Positions 9,798 through 24,241 of a stretch of DNA of 64,000 nt are shown here, piece after piece. The DNA lies in contig NZ_LT853882.1 of NCBI RefSeq assembly GCF_900183975.1, positions 1,915,501-1,979,500 of the forward strand, in the 5' to 3' direction. How positions within the stretch are numbered: position 1 is the first letter of the stretch; each line of letters starts with the position of its first letter. Both the position numbers and the translations under genes were made by a program. Under the pieces are notes generated by a model that was not told the origin of the DNA, did not search any database, and saw only the letters and a program-made list of their open reading frames with translations. The stretch is from Xanthomonas fragariae (GTDB lineage: Bacteria; Pseudomonadota; Gammaproteobacteria; Xanthomonadales; Xanthomonadaceae).

Positions 9798-12700
9798 ATG
9801 CGCCTGTCCACGATCAAACTGTCCGGTTTCAAGTCGTTCGTCGACCCGACTACCTTGCACCTGCCCACCAACATGACCGGCATCGTCGGCCCCAATGGGT
9901 GCGGCAAGTCCAACATCATCGATGCGGTGCGCTGGGTGATGGGCGAAAGCTCGGCCAGCCGCCTGCGCGGCGACTCGCTGACCGACGTGATCTTCTCCGG
10001 CTCCTCGGCGCGCAAGCCGGTGTCGCAGGCCACGGTGGAGCTGATCTTCGACAATTCCGATCACACCATTACCGGCGAGTTCGCCTCGTTCAATGAGATC
10101 TCGGTCAAGCGTTTGGTCAGCCGCGACGGCACTAGCGCGTACTACCTCAACGGCACCAAATGCCGGCGTCGCGACATCACCGACCTGTTCCTTGGCACGG
10201 GCTTGGGCCCGCGCAGCTACTCGATCATCGAGCAGGGCATGATCAGCCAGATCATCGAAGCGCGTCCGGAAGATTTGCGCGTGTATCTGGAAGAGGCCGC
10301 CGGCATTTCCAAGTACAAAGAACGCCGCAAGGAAACCGAAACGCGCATCCGCCATACTCGCGAAAACCTTGATCGTCTGGGTGATCTGCGCGAAGAAATC
10401 ACCAAGCAGTTGGCGCATCTGCAGCGCCAGGCACGGCAGGCCGAGCAGTATCAGGCCTTGCAGGAAGAACGCCGGATCAAGGACGCTGAGTGGAAAGCGC
10501 TGGAATACCGCGGCCTGGATGGCCGTCTGCAGGGCCTGCGCGAAAAATTGAATCAGGAAGAGACCCGCCTGCAGCAGTTGATCGCCGAACAGCGCGATGC
10601 CGAAGCGCGTATCGAAACCGGCCGCGCGCGCCGTGAGGAAGCGGCCGAAGCGGTGGCCAAGGCGCAGGCCGATGTCTATGAAGTCGGTGGTGCATTGGCG
10701 CGCATCGAACAGCAGATCCAGCATCAGCGCGAACTCTCGCATCGCCTGCACAAGGCGCGCGATGAAGCGCAGAGCCAGCTGCAGGAACTGACCCAGCACA
10801 TCAGCGGCGATTCGGCCAAATTGGCGGTGTTACGCGAAGCGGTCGATGCCGCCGAACCGCAACTGGAACACCTGCGCGAAGACCACGAATTCCGCCAGGA
10901 AGCGCTGCGTGAAGCCGAAGCGCGTCTGGCCGATTGGCAGCAGCGCTGGGAAACCCATAATCGCGACACCGGCGAAGCGTCGCGTGCCGGAGAAGTGGAG
11001 CGCACGCGTGTCGATTATCTGGACCGCCAATCGTTGGAAGCCGAGCGCCGCCGCGAGGCGCTGGTCAACGAGGGCGCCGGGCTGGATCTGGATGCGCTGG
11101 CCGAAGCGTTCGAGCAGATCCAGCTACGCCATGAAACGCAAACGACCTCGCTGGATGGACTGACCGAGCAGGTCGAGGCGCGTAAGCACGCGCTCGGTGG
11201 CCTGCAGGAACAACAGCGGGCAAGCCAGGGCAAACTAGCCGAAGTACGCAAGCAGGCGCAGGCCGCGCGCGGTCGGTTGTCGTCGCTGGAAACGTTGCAG
11301 CAGGCCGCGCTTGGTCAGGAGCAGGGCGCGGCAGTGGCATGGCTGAAATCGCGCGGGCTGGATTCGGCCGCGCGCGTCGGCGAGCGCATTACGGTCGAAA
11401 GCGGTTGGGAAAACGCCGTCGAAGGTGCGTTGGGGCAGTTGATCGAAGGCGTGCTGGTCGATGCGCCGGAGCAACTGGTCGATGCATTGGGGGAATTGGG
11501 CGACGGGCGCATTGCGTTGGTGTCCAATGCCATCGATAGCGCGACCTTCCCGGCGACGTCGCTTGCGGCCAAGGTGCAGGGGCCGATCGCGATCCGCCGC
11601 CTGCTAGCGCGTCTGCACGCGGCCGAGGATCTGGACACCGCGCGCGCGCTGCAGCGCAGCCTGTCCGAAGGCGATTCGGTCATCACCCGCAGTGGCGAAC
11701 GGCTGGGCGAGGGCTGGGTACGTGTATCGCGCTCCGGCGCCGCCAAGCAAGGCGCCTTGCTGCGCGAGCGCGAGATCCAGCAGCTACGTACGCAGATCGA
11801 AACCCTGCAGGAGCGCGAAACCGAGCTCGAGTACCAGCTCGCCGGCTTTCGCGAGCAACTGCTGGCTGCCGAACAGCAGCGCGAAGATGCGCAGCGTCAG
11901 CTGTATATGGCGCACCGCAGCGTCTCTGAACTAGCTGGTCAGTTGCAGAGCCAGCAAGGCAAAGTCGATGCGGCGCGCACGCGTATCGAGCGCATCGAAA
12001 ACGAGTTGTCTCAGTTGCTGGAAACGCTGGACACCAGCCGCGAGCAGGCACGTGAAGCGCGTGCCAAACTCGAAGACGCGCTCACCCTGATGGGCGACCT
12101 GCAAGGCACCCGCGAAGCGCTGGAAAACGAGCGCCGTCAGCTCACCGATGCGCGTGATCGGGCCCGCGATGCCGCGCGCGGCGTGCGCGATGCGATGCAT
12201 GCACTGGCGCTCACGTTGGAATCGCAGCGTACCCAGATCACCTCGCTCAGCCAGACGCTGGAGCGCATGGACAGCCAGCGCGGCCAGCTCAACACGCGTC
12301 TGGAAGACCTGGTCGCCCAGCTCAGCGACGGCGACTCGCCGGTGGAAACGCTGGAACACGAACACCAGGCCGCATTGAGCGAACGGGTGCGCACCGAGCG
12401 CGCGCTTGGCCAAGCGCGCACTATGCTCGAAAGCATCGACAGCGAACTGCGCAGCTTCGAACAAACGCGTCAGCAGCGCGACGAACAAGCGTTGGCGCAG
12501 CGCGAGCGCATCTCGCAGCGCAAGCTCGATCAGCAGGCCTTGGTGCTCAGCGCCGAGCAATTGTTGGCAGTGGTGGCGAAAGCCGGCTTCGTGCTGGAGG
12601 ACGTGGTCAACGGCCTGCCCGAGTCGGCCGATGCTGCCGAATGGGAAGCGGCGGTCGACCAGATCGATGGGCGCATGCGCCGATTGGAGCCGGTCAACCT

Positions 12701-13300
12701 GGCGGCGATCCAGGAGTACGGGGAAGCCGCGCAGCGCTCGGAATATCTCGACGCGCAGAACCTCGATCTCAACACTGCACTGGAGGCGTTGGAAGAAGCT
12801 ATCCGCAAGATCGACCGCGAAACCCGCGGCCGTTTCAAGGACACCTTCGATCGCGTCAATTCCGGCGTGCAGGCGCTGTATCCGCGCCTGTTCGGGGGGG
12901 GCATGCGTATCTGGAACTGACCGGCGAAGACCTGCTCGACACCGGCGTGACCATCATGGCGCGCCCGCCGGGCAAGCGCGTGTCCAGCATCTCGCTGCTG
13001 TCCGGTGGAGAGAAGGCGATGACCGCGGTGGCGCTGGTGTTTGCGATCTTCCAGCTCAACCCGGCGCCGTTCTGCCTGCTCGACGAGGTGGACGCACCGC
13101 TGGACGAAGCCAATGTCGGCCGCCTGGCCAATATGGTCCGCGAAATGAGCGAGAAGGTGCAGTTCCTGTTTGTCAGCCACAACAAGGCGACGATGGAAGC
13201 GGCGCGTCAGCTCTCCGGCGTGACCATGCGCGAGCCGGGCGTCAGTCGCCTGGTCAGTGTGGACCTGGAAGAAGCTGCACGTTTGGCGGGTGCGGCATGA
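9798..13300 (+). pseudogene. smc: chromosome partition protein Smc, frameshifted at a G8 run
   Basis: Smc is the ATP-driven condensin core. ATG 9798 gives MRLSTIKLSGFKSFVDPTTL and Walker A GPNGCGKSN (residues 31-39), long coiled coils and a hinge near residues 500-650. The frame reaches LYPRLFGGG and ends at 12920. The ABC signature and Walker B ([29 protein letters not shown]) continue in the next frame to 13300. The switch falls in the G run 12894-12901 (eight Gs); nine would restore a 1167-aa protein. Without the shift the ATPase head is incomplete. Because smc loss is usually harmful, a sequencing error, ribosomal slippage or a recent mutation are all possible. Confidence 0.9.
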
Positions 13301-13356
13301 CGTGCCATGCTTGCCGGAATGATGACACCTGTCACTCTTATGCGGAGGCACGCTGA

Positions 13357-14088
13357 ATGTCCGACATGGCAATGATCCGGATCGGAATCCTGATTTCTGG
13401 ACTGCTGCTGGTCGCGGCCATCTTCCTGTTCGGTCGCCCGAAAAAAACGCCGCAAGGGCGCCGGGTCGACAAGGACGACGGAACGCTGCGCGAGCGTCGC
13501 GAGCCGGTGATTTCCGGCGACGTCAACGGGGACGGCGAGCCGTTCGAGCGCACTGAAAGCGCCGAGCAGAACGCGCTCGACCTGGATGATCCCGATGCCG
13601 TCGGCGGTAACGATGTCGGCAAGCGTCCGAACCAGGACTTCGACAAGATCGTGTCGTTGTTCGTGGCCGCCAAGGCGGGCCAGGTCTTGCGCGGCGAAGA
13701 TGTGGTGGTCGCTGCCGAGAAGACCGGGCTCGTCTTCGGCCATATGAATGTGTTTCATCGATTGGTCGAAGGACACCCTGAGCGCGGGCCGATCTTCAGC
13801 ATGGCCAGCATTCTCAAGCCCGGCAGTTTCGACATGGCCAATATCCGCGAGATGCAGACGCCTGCGATTGCGTTCTTTTTGACCTTGCCCGCACCGATGA
13901 CCGCGCTGGATGCGTGGGAAAAAATGTTGCCCACCGTGCAACGCATGGCTGAACTGCTCGACGGTGTGGTGCTGGACGACAGCCGCAATGCGTTGGGTCG
14001 CCAACGCGTTGCGCATATCCGCGACGAACTACGCGCCTACGATCGCCAACACCAGGCGCCGCCGCTGACCAAGTCGCCGCGCTGGTGA
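13357..14088 (+). CDS. zipA: cell division protein ZipA
   Basis: This 243-aa Z-ring anchor has an N-terminal membrane helix (residues 7-25, IRIGILISGLLLVAAIFLF), a charged linker (about 27-100) and a C-terminal FtsZ-binding domain (about 105-240, beginning near FDKIVSLFVAAKAG). The topology and the position between smc and ligA are those seen in gammaproteobacteria. It starts 56 bases after the smc stop and is likely co-transcribed with it. Confidence 0.93.
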   Translation: MSDMAMIRIGILISGLLLVAAIFLFGRPKKTPQGRRVDKDDGTLRERREPVISGDVNGDGEPFERTESAEQNALDLDDPDAVGGNDVGKRPNQDFDKIVSLFVAAKAGQVLRGEDVVVAAEKTGLVFGHMNVFHRLVEGHPERGPIFSMASILKPGSFDMANIREMQTPAIAFFLTLPAPMTALDAWEKMLPTVQRMAELLDGVVLDDSRNALGRQRVAHIRDELRAYDRQHQAPPLTKSPRW

Positions 14089-14190
14089 CTGCGCACTGCT
14101 GGTGATGCGCAGGTTGCTGGCGCCGACGCCGATCATGACCGTGTTCCTGCCGCACGTGATTGCACTGTTCGATGCCAAGTGCTGCGCTGA

Positions 14191-17732
<3,542 letters not shown>

Positions 17733-17899
17733 CGCGGGCGCCGCTTATCGAGCATCGCGTTCGATTCGATGCCGTATCGCACACTGCGGGTGCAACCCCG
17801 TTGTCATCGGCGCTGTATTGCTTTCTTCACATCGATGGTGCTCTCATCGTCGCGTCCACGGGGGCGCGACGTACATCGGTTCGGGTGAGGATTGTCGGC

Positions 17900-18586
17900 A
17901 TGAAGTGGCTGATCAGCTTATGCGGTTTGTGGTGCTTGCCGCTGCTGGTGCTCGCCGATGCGCGTGCCTCCGAGCGCGCCGCCGGCGTGGTGCGTTGCCA
18001 GTCCAGGGACATGGCGCGCGTGCACTGTGCGATGGACACCGCGCATGGCGTGCAACTGGTGCGTCAGCTGTCCGAAACCAGCTGTATCCGCGGCAGCGAG
18101 TGGGATGTGGAACGCGATGGCGTGTGGGTCGAACAGGGCTGCCGCGCAGAATTCGCATCGGCCCATGTGCTGGCTGCACCGCAAATGCGCCGCGTGGTGC
18201 GTTGCGATTCCAATGGCGGCAAGGTGGCGTGCCCAGTGGTGCTGCGCGGCCTGCCGGTGCGTCTTTTGCGTCAGCATTCGTTGTGGCCATGCAAGGAAGG
18301 CCGTACATGGGGCGCCCGCCGTAACGAGATCTGGGTGTCGCGCGGTTGCGAGGGCGAATTCGAGGTCGGTGCCGAAGACGGCTCCGGCTTCGTGGCGGTG
18401 CCGCGTATGGTCACCTGCGAATCCAAGAAGAGCTCACGCCGCACCTGCGGCGTATCGGTAGAGAGCGGTGTGCGCGTTGGCCGGCAGATGTCCAGAACGC
18501 CATGCGTGGAAGGCCAGACCTGGGGCTGGAGCCGCGACGGGGTGTGGGTCGACGACGGTTGCCGTGCCGAGTTCATCGTCGACTAA
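17900..18586 (+). CDS. secreted DUF3011-type protein
   Basis: This 228-aa protein has a signal peptide (MKWLISLCGLWCLPLLVLAD, cleavage near ARA) and repeated Cys-rich units. About four modules have the form RxxxC-x(5-10)-C...SxTPC/SC...W...GVWVxxGCRAEF (CRAEF at two points, CEGEF at a third). This matches DUF3011, periplasmic or secreted proteins of unknown function. ATG at 17900 was preferred over 17801 because it gives the signal peptide. The stop codon TAA directly abuts a MITE-like repeat. Confidence 0.82.
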   Translation: MKWLISLCGLWCLPLLVLADARASERAAGVVRCQSRDMARVHCAMDTAHGVQLVRQLSETSCIRGSEWDVERDGVWVEQGCRAEFASAHVLAAPQMRRVVRCDSNGGKVACPVVLRGLPVRLLRQHSLWPCKEGRTWGARRNEIWVSRGCEGEFEVGAEDGSGFVAVPRMVTCESKKSSRRTCGVSVESGVRVGRQMSRTPCVEGQTWGWSRDGVWVDDGCRAEFIVD

Positions 18587-18730
18587 GAGCGGCTAACAAA
18601 ACGACCGCACTCACCGCCAGGCGGGCGCGGCCGGTGCTCGGAGTCGGCATGCATCACTCGTGCACTCCGGTTCTGAGCGCGCCGTCCACACCCGCCCTGA
18701 CGACTGCTCGCTCGTTTTGTTAGCCGCTCT
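18586..18730. repeat. MITE-like palindromic repeat, copy A
   Basis: A 145-base non-coding element with perfect 19-base terminal inverted repeats: agagcggctaacaaaacga at 18586-18604 and its complement at 18712-18730. The interior contains the shared core caccgccaggcgggcgcgg. The left end overlaps the last base of the DUF3011 stop codon. The ends resemble those of the IS5-family copy at 57349-58219, so mobilisation by a related transposase is plausible. Confidence 0.85.
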
Positions 18731-18836
18731 GAATATCGTCGACGCAATGGGGTTCAACGCATTGCTATGTGCGCTGGGCGGGTTGGAGCACTGCCTGTCC
18801 ACTGACTGCGCTGCGCAGGCGCCTTACAATGGCCGG

Positions 18837-19901
18837 ATGAACGACAGCGTCCACATCGATTACGCCCGCTACGACCATATTCGCCCACTGCTGTGGACCG
18901 GCGACGCCCTGGAATTGCTCGACCAACGCAAGCTGCCCTTCGTGGTGGAGCATGTGCACTGCGAGAGCAGCGACGCGGTAGCCGAGGCCATCCATTCGTT
19001 GGTCGTGCGCGGCGCGCCGGCGATTGGCATTGCGGCCGGGTGGGGGGTGGTGCTGGCGGCGCGCGACATCGACGCCAGCGACGGCAATGCAGCCTTGCAG
19101 AAGCTCGAGCCGGCGTTGCTGCGGCTCAATGCCGCGCGTCCGACCGCAGTCAATCTGGCTTGGGCGCTGATGCGCATGCGTCGTGCGCTAGGCACAGCCG
19201 ATGCCGATTGGCGCGAGGTCATCGCACGCCAAGCGCACGCCATCGCGGACGAAGATCTGGCCGCCAATCGCCGTATGGGCGCGCTCGGAGCCGATCTGAT
19301 CGCGCCGGGCAGCGGCGTGCTGACCCATTGCAATACCGGCTCGCTGGCCACCGCCGGCTTCGGCACCGCGCTAGGCGTCATCCGCGCCGGCGTGGCGCAG
19401 CAGCGCATCGCCAAGGTGTTTGCGGGCGAAACCCGCCCGTGGTTGCAGGGCGCGCGCCTGACCGTGTGGGAACTACAGCAGGATGGCATCGATGCCACCC
19501 TGATCGCCGATTCGGCCGCTTCGCATCTGATGAAGTCCGGGCTGGTGCAGTGGGTGATCGTCGGCGCCGATCGCATTTGCGCCAATGGCGATACGGCCAA
19601 CAAGATCGGCACCTATCAACTGGCGATTGTCGCGCGCCACCACGGCGTCAAGTTCATGGTGGTGGCGCCGTCGTCGACGGTGGACATGGCAACAGCCAGC
19701 GGCGACCAGATCGAGATCGAACAGCGCGATCCGGGCGAATTGTTCGGCGTCGGCGGGGTCAGAATGGTCGCCGACGGCATCCTCGCCTGGAACCCGGTGT
19801 TCGACGTCGCCCCTGGCAGTTTGATCGATGCGATCGTCACCGAACGTGGTGTGATCGAGCAGCCGAACTTGACCCGAATGCAGGCCGCCTTCGGCGCCTG
19901 A
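18837..19901 (+). CDS. mtnA: methylthioribose-1-phosphate isomerase
   Basis: This 354-aa enzyme of the methionine salvage pathway isomerises methylthioribose-1-phosphate to the ribulose form in the cytosol. It has the eIF2B-like fold with the motifs [14 protein letters not shown] (about residues 57-70), [20 protein letters not shown] with the catalytic Cys, and [20 protein letters not shown] with the catalytic Asp. ATG 18837 ([15 protein letters not shown]) fits the family start; longer in-frame starts run into the MITE. No other mtn genes are nearby. Confidence 0.95.
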   Translation: MNDSVHIDYARYDHIRPLLWTGDALELLDQRKLPFVVEHVHCESSDAVAEAIHSLVVRGAPAIGIAAGWGVVLAARDIDASDGNAALQKLEPALLRLNAARPTAVNLAWALMRMRRALGTADADWREVIARQAHAIADEDLAANRRMGALGADLIAPGSGVLTHCNTGSLATAGFGTALGVIRAGVAQQRIAKVFAGETRPWLQGARLTVWELQQDGIDATLIADSAASHLMKSGLVQWVIVGADRICANGDTANKIGTYQLAIVARHHGVKFMVVAPSSTVDMATASGDQIEIEQRDPGELFGVGGVRMVADGILAWNPVFDVAPGSLIDAIVTERGVIEQPNLTRMQAAFGA

Positions 19902-20110
19902 GCCCCGCGTGGCGCAGGCGTGCCGTCAACGCCGCTCAAACGCCCTGCAAGTGCTTGTTTCTGGATGGTAAACCGGAGCCATCGGGTTGCCTTGCCGTGG
20001 TACAATCAGACACTTGAATCGATCGGCGGGAGCGTGGGGTCGGCAGCCTGTCACAGGGCGCCTCCGGCGCGGCTTTCCGGCTCGCCCGCCACCTCACTTA
20101 CGGAACCCGA

Positions 20111-22822
20111 ATGGCAGAAACCGCCAAGGAAATCATCCAGGTCAATCTGGAAGACGAGATGCGCAAGAGCTATCTCGATTACGCAATGAGCGTGATCGTG
20201 GGCCGCGCACTCCCCGATGCCCGTGATGGCCTCAAGCCGGTGCATCGCCGCGTACTGTTCGCGATGCACGAGTTGGGCGCACACAGCAACAAGGCCTACT
20301 TCAAGTCGGCGCGTATCGTCGGCGACGTCATCGGTAAATATCACCCGCACGGCGACCAGTCGGTGTACGACACGCTGGTGCGCATGGCGCAGCCGTTCTC
20401 GCTGCGTTACATGATGGTCGATGGCCAGGGTAACTTCGGTTCGGTCGACGGTGACTCAGCCGCAGCAATGCGTTACACCGAGTCGCGCATGTCGCGGTTG
20501 GCGCATGAGCTGATGGCCGACATCGACAAGGAGACCGTCGATTTCCAGCCCAATTACGATGAAAAGGAACTAGAGCCGACGGTCATGCCGACCCGGTTTC
20601 CGAGCCTGTTGGTCAACGGGTCGGCCGGTATTGCGGTGGGTATGGCCACCAATATTCCGCCGCACAATCTGACCGAAGCGATCAACGCATGCATCGCGTT
20701 GATCGACACGCCAGAGTTGGATGTCGAAGGCTTGATGAAGTACATCCCCGGCCCGGATTTCCCCACCGCCGGCATCATCAATGGCACTGCCGGCATCGCT
20801 GCCGGTTACCGCACCGGCCGTGGTCGGGTGCGCATCCGTGCCAAGGCCGATGTGGAAGTGGCCGACAACGGTCGCGAAGCGATCGTCGTTACTGAGATCC
20901 CGTATCAGGTCAACAAGGCGCGGCTGATCGAAAAAATCGCCGAGCTGGTGAAGGAAAAGAAGCTCGAAGGCATCAGTGAGCTGCGCGATGAGTCCGACAA
21001 GGACGGTATGCGCATCTACATTGAAATCAAGCGGGGCGAGTCTGCCGAGGTTGTGCTCAACAACCTGTATCAGCAGACCCAGATGGAGTCGGTGTTCGGC
21101 ATCAACATGGTGGCGCTGATCGATGGCCGCCCGCAGTTGATGAACCTCAAGCAGATGCTGGAGGCGTTCATCCGCCATCGGCGCGAGGTGGTCACCCGTC
21201 GCACCATTTACGAGTTGCGCAAGGCGCGGGCACGTGCGCATGTGCTGGAAGGTTTAACCGTCGCGTTGGCCAACATCGACGAGATTATCGAGTTGATCAA
21301 GACCTCGTCCAACCCGCAGGAAGCCCGTGAGCGCATGCTGGCCAAGACTTGGGAACCGGGTCTTGTCGGTGCGCTGTTGGGTGCGGCCGGTGCCGAAGCC
21401 TCCAAGCCGGAAGATCTGCCGCCGGGTGTGGGCCTGATCAAGGGTTTCTATCAGCTCAGTGAAGTGCAGGCCTTGCAGATCCTGGAAATGCGTCTGCATC
21501 GCCTCACCGGGTTGGAACAGGAAAAGCTGACCGACGAGTACAAGCAATTACTCGGAGTTATCGAAGGACTGATCCGCATCTTGGAAAACCCCGACGTGCT
21601 GCTGCGGGTGATCCGCGATGAGCTGATCAATATCCGCGAAGAGTACGGCGATGCGCGTCGCACCGAAATTCGTCACAGCGAAGAAGATCTGGATATTCTC
21701 GATCTGATCGCGCCGGAAGACGTTGTGGTGACGCTCTCGCACGCCGGTTATGCCAAGCGTCAGCCGGTGAGTGCGTATCGCGCGCAGCGCCGTGGTGGCC
21801 GTGGTCGTTCTGCTGCAGCGACCAAGGAAGAAGATTTCATCGATCAGCTGTGGTTGGTCAACACGCATGACACGCTGTTGACCTTCACCAGCAGTGGCAA
21901 GGTGTTCTGGCTGCCGGTGCATCAGTTGCCGGAGGCCGGCTCCAACGCGCGCGGCCGCCCCATCGTCAACTGGATTCCGCTGGAACCGGGCGAGCGTGTG
22001 CAGGCCGTGCTGCCGGTGCGCGAATATGCCGACAACCGCTATGTGTTCTTTGCCACGCGCAACGGCACGGTCAAGAAGACCCCGCTGAGCGAATTCGCAT
22101 TCCGTCTGGCACGCGGCAAGATCGCCATCCACCTCGACCAGGGCGATGCGCTGGTGGGTGTGGCGTTGACCGATGGCGATCGCGACGTGTTGTTGTTCGC
22201 CTCCAACGGGAAGACCGTGCGCTTTGGCGAATCTACCGTGCGTTCGATGGGCCGCACCGCCACCGGCGTGCGCGGTATTCGTCTGACCAAGGGCGAAGAG
22301 GTGGTCAGCCTGATCGTTTCCGAGCGTGCTGGCGTTGTCGAAGAGGGGGGCGAGCACGAGGACGTGGACGAGGTGGTCGAAATTACCGACGGCGCCGACG
22401 CCACGTTGATCGAGGTCGCCGAGAGCGACGACATGGCCTACATCCTCACCGCAACCGAAAACGGCTACGGCAAGCGCACGCCGCTTGCGGAGTATCCGCG
22501 CAAGGGCCGCGGTACGCAGGGCGTGATCGGCATTCAGACGACCGAGCGTAACGGTAAGTTGGTGCGTGCGGTGCTGTTGGGCGCTACCGATGAAGTGCTG
22601 CTGATTTCCGATGGCGGTACCTTGGTGCGCACACGCGGTTCGGAGATTTCGCGCGTCGGTCGCAACACGCAGGGCGTCACGCTGATCCGTTTGTCCAAGG
22701 GCGAAAAGCTGCAGGCGGTCGAACGGTTGGATGCCTCGCTGGACGAGGTGGAAGATGTGGTGGACGAAGCGACAGCAACCACCGCAACCCCAAGCACGTT
22801 AGCGCCGCCGACCAGTGCGTGA
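20111..22822 (+). CDS. gyrA: DNA gyrase subunit A
   Basis: This 903-aa subunit breaks and rejoins DNA during negative supercoiling. The catalytic tyrosine is Y122 ([12 protein letters not shown]). The quinolone-resistance region reads [18 protein letters not shown], giving Gln at position 83 and Asp at 87 in E. coli numbering. The GyrA box is QRRGGRGR. The C-terminal beta-pinwheel follows, ending in an acidic Ala/Thr-rich tail. It is preceded by a 209-base gap after mtnA and is likely transcribed alone. Confidence 0.98.
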   Translation: MAETAKEIIQVNLEDEMRKSYLDYAMSVIVGRALPDARDGLKPVHRRVLFAMHELGAHSNKAYFKSARIVGDVIGKYHPHGDQSVYDTLVRMAQPFSLRYMMVDGQGNFGSVDGDSAAAMRYTESRMSRLAHELMADIDKETVDFQPNYDEKELEPTVMPTRFPSLLVNGSAGIAVGMATNIPPHNLTEAINACIALIDTPELDVEGLMKYIPGPDFPTAGIINGTAGIAAGYRTGRGRVRIRAKADVEVADNGREAIVVTEIPYQVNKARLIEKIAELVKEKKLEGISELRDESDKDGMRIYIEIKRGESAEVVLNNLYQQTQMESVFGINMVALIDGRPQLMNLKQMLEAFIRHRREVVTRRTIYELRKARARAHVLEGLTVALANIDEIIELIKTSSNPQEARERMLAKTWEPGLVGALLGAAGAEASKPEDLPPGVGLIKGFYQLSEVQALQILEMRLHRLTGLEQEKLTDEYKQLLGVIEGLIRILENPDVLLRVIRDELINIREEYGDARRTEIRHSEEDLDILDLIAPEDVVVTLSHAGYAKRQPVSAYRAQRRGGRGRSAAATKEEDFIDQLWLVNTHDTLLTFTSSGKVFWLPVHQLPEAGSNARGRPIVNWIPLEPGERVQAVLPVREYADNRYVFFATRNGTVKKTPLSEFAFRLARGKIAIHLDQGDALVGVALTDGDRDVLLFASNGKTVRFGESTVRSMGRTATGVRGIRLTKGEEVVSLIVSERAGVVEEGGEHEDVDEVVEITDGADATLIEVAESDDMAYILTATENGYGKRTPLAEYPRKGRGTQGVIGIQTTERNGKLVRAVLLGATDEVLLISDGGTLVRTRGSEISRVGRNTQGVTLIRLSKGEKLQAVERLDASLDEVEDVVDEATATTATPSTLAPPTSA

Positions 22823-23043
22823 TTGTTCCATATGATCGACGTAGTCGAAGAAAGTTGAAAAAATTCCGACGCATTCGCGCAATGCTGTTCACTTAATCTT
22901 CCAATCGAGGGTTTTTGCAACTCCAAACAGTCGCAACGTCTACTAAAGAGGCGCCTCCCCGACGGAGGTAGACGCCATTGGAAGTGGTCTTCCACACCTA
23001 TAATTTGTCGAGCAAGCAAGGGGCTATACATCGCACCCAGTGT

Positions 23044-23772
23044 TCAACCGATATTCGCTGCAACGGTGTCCTCCATTAGCGCATCCTGCACGTCCTTGGC
23101 CAGCGTTGCCTTGACGATGATCGAGCGGATAGCATCGGTTGCCTCGGACAGTGGCACGTCGTTGCTCAGACGTTGGAACGTGTCGCGGCTGTTGTAACCG
23201 GAGCTATCGTTCAAATAGTGATCGTACATCGACAGCAGATCCTGGCATGCCGTGACCAACGCGGCGATATTGCTGCCGGTCAAGGCATGGCCGATGTGGT
23301 CGAAGCTGTGCAGGCAATCTGCCAGCCAATGCAGGTCGTAGCGGGCGGTGCTGGGCTCGGGCGCATTGTGGCCGCGGCTGTAAGCACTGTAGCGGCGCAG
23401 GCTGCGCGCCACGCGCGCTACGTGTGCAAACAGTGTTCCGATCTCGTTGGCGATGTCCAGCCGCTGCACCATCACCATCGGAATCACTGGGTTGGCAGCG
23501 GCGGTCTGCTGCTCCGACGTCTTCTGCTCTTGTTGTTCCAGCAACTGCTTGAGATCGGCATAGCGACGCTGTACCGCCTCCAGTTCAAGTGCGCTGGCGG
23601 CCGCGCGCGCCTTCAGCTGCGACAATGCAGCCTGGTAACGGGCAAGCCTATCCTGTGTGCTTGCGTGCTGGTTGTACTCGGCATGCAGCTGACGGCCACG
23701 CATAAAAGCCATCGCCGATGCGATCATCGCCCACAGCGCAAAGGCCGGCACTAAGTAGATCAGGATGCCCAT
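23044..23772 (-). CDS. membrane-anchored coiled-coil protein, unknown function
   Basis: This 242-aa protein has one N-terminal membrane helix (residues 3-24, ILIYLVPAFALWAMIASAMA), then a long coiled coil (about residues 40-95, with AALSQLKARAAASALELEAV) and a Gln/Glu-rich patch, then a helical C-terminal domain of about 130 residues. The architecture suggests a structural or signalling membrane protein, but no family was recognised. It lies alone between gyrA (convergent) and an IS30 remnant. Confidence 0.7.
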   Translation of the reverse strand: MGILIYLVPAFALWAMIASAMAFMRGRQLHAEYNQHASTQDRLARYQAALSQLKARAAASALELEAVQRRYADLKQLLEQQEQKTSEQQTAAANPVIPMVMVQRLDIANEIGTLFAHVARVARSLRRYSAYSRGHNAPEPSTARYDLHWLADCLHSFDHIGHALTGSNIAALVTACQDLLSMYDHYLNDSSGYNSRDTFQRLSNDVPLSEATDAIRSIIVKATLAKDVQDALMEDTVAANIG

Positions 23773-23849
23773 GTAGGCTCCTCCAAGCGTTACATACGTT
23801 TTCGACCTGCCAGCGGCGTTCTTGAGGATGATTGTTGAGCAGTCTGGCG

Positions 23850-24211
23850 CTTGACCTTACGGTGCAGGGCAGGCAATCCGAGCCCAGATCGAGGTCTTGC
23901 TGAGTGAGGACTTCAGTCCGGAACAGATTGCCGGTCGCACCGGATTGGCCAGTCATGAATGGATCTATCGGCACATTGATGCCGACAACGGTAAGCAGTT
24001 CGCTGATCATCGGCTCATTGCTGCTTGCTTGCAGAGCGATTTCTATTTTGCAGATCCGTACTGTGCACGGCAGCGTGGCAGCAACGAAACTGCCAACGGA
24101 TTGACCCGCCAGAATCGTCTCCGCAAGATACTCGGATTCAAAACGCCCCTCGACCGTCTTCTCCAAGGAGATCATCAACAGCGTTGCAGATCGGAGTTGA
24201 ATTCGCTCTGA
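23850..24211 (+). pseudogene. IS30-family transposase remnant
   Basis: This short remnant retains three separate pieces of an IS30 transposase: the helix-turn-helix piece LSEDFSPEQIAGRTGLASHE, the piece YRHIDADNGKQFADHRLIAA containing a DNG-type catalytic Asp, and the C-terminal NRLRKILGFKTPLDRL. About two thirds of the protein (usually more than 300 aa) is missing between them, although the remaining parts happen to stay in one frame of 104 codons. It cannot be an active transposase. Ends and target duplication were not found. Confidence 0.75.
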
Positions 24212-24241
24212 AAATTTTGAATCGGTGGTTCGGCCGCTTCC

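Noticed and set aside
9687..10799. 370-codon minus-strand open frame inside smc
   Set aside because: Antisense shadow over the Smc N-terminus; the plus strand carries Walker A and a proper start.
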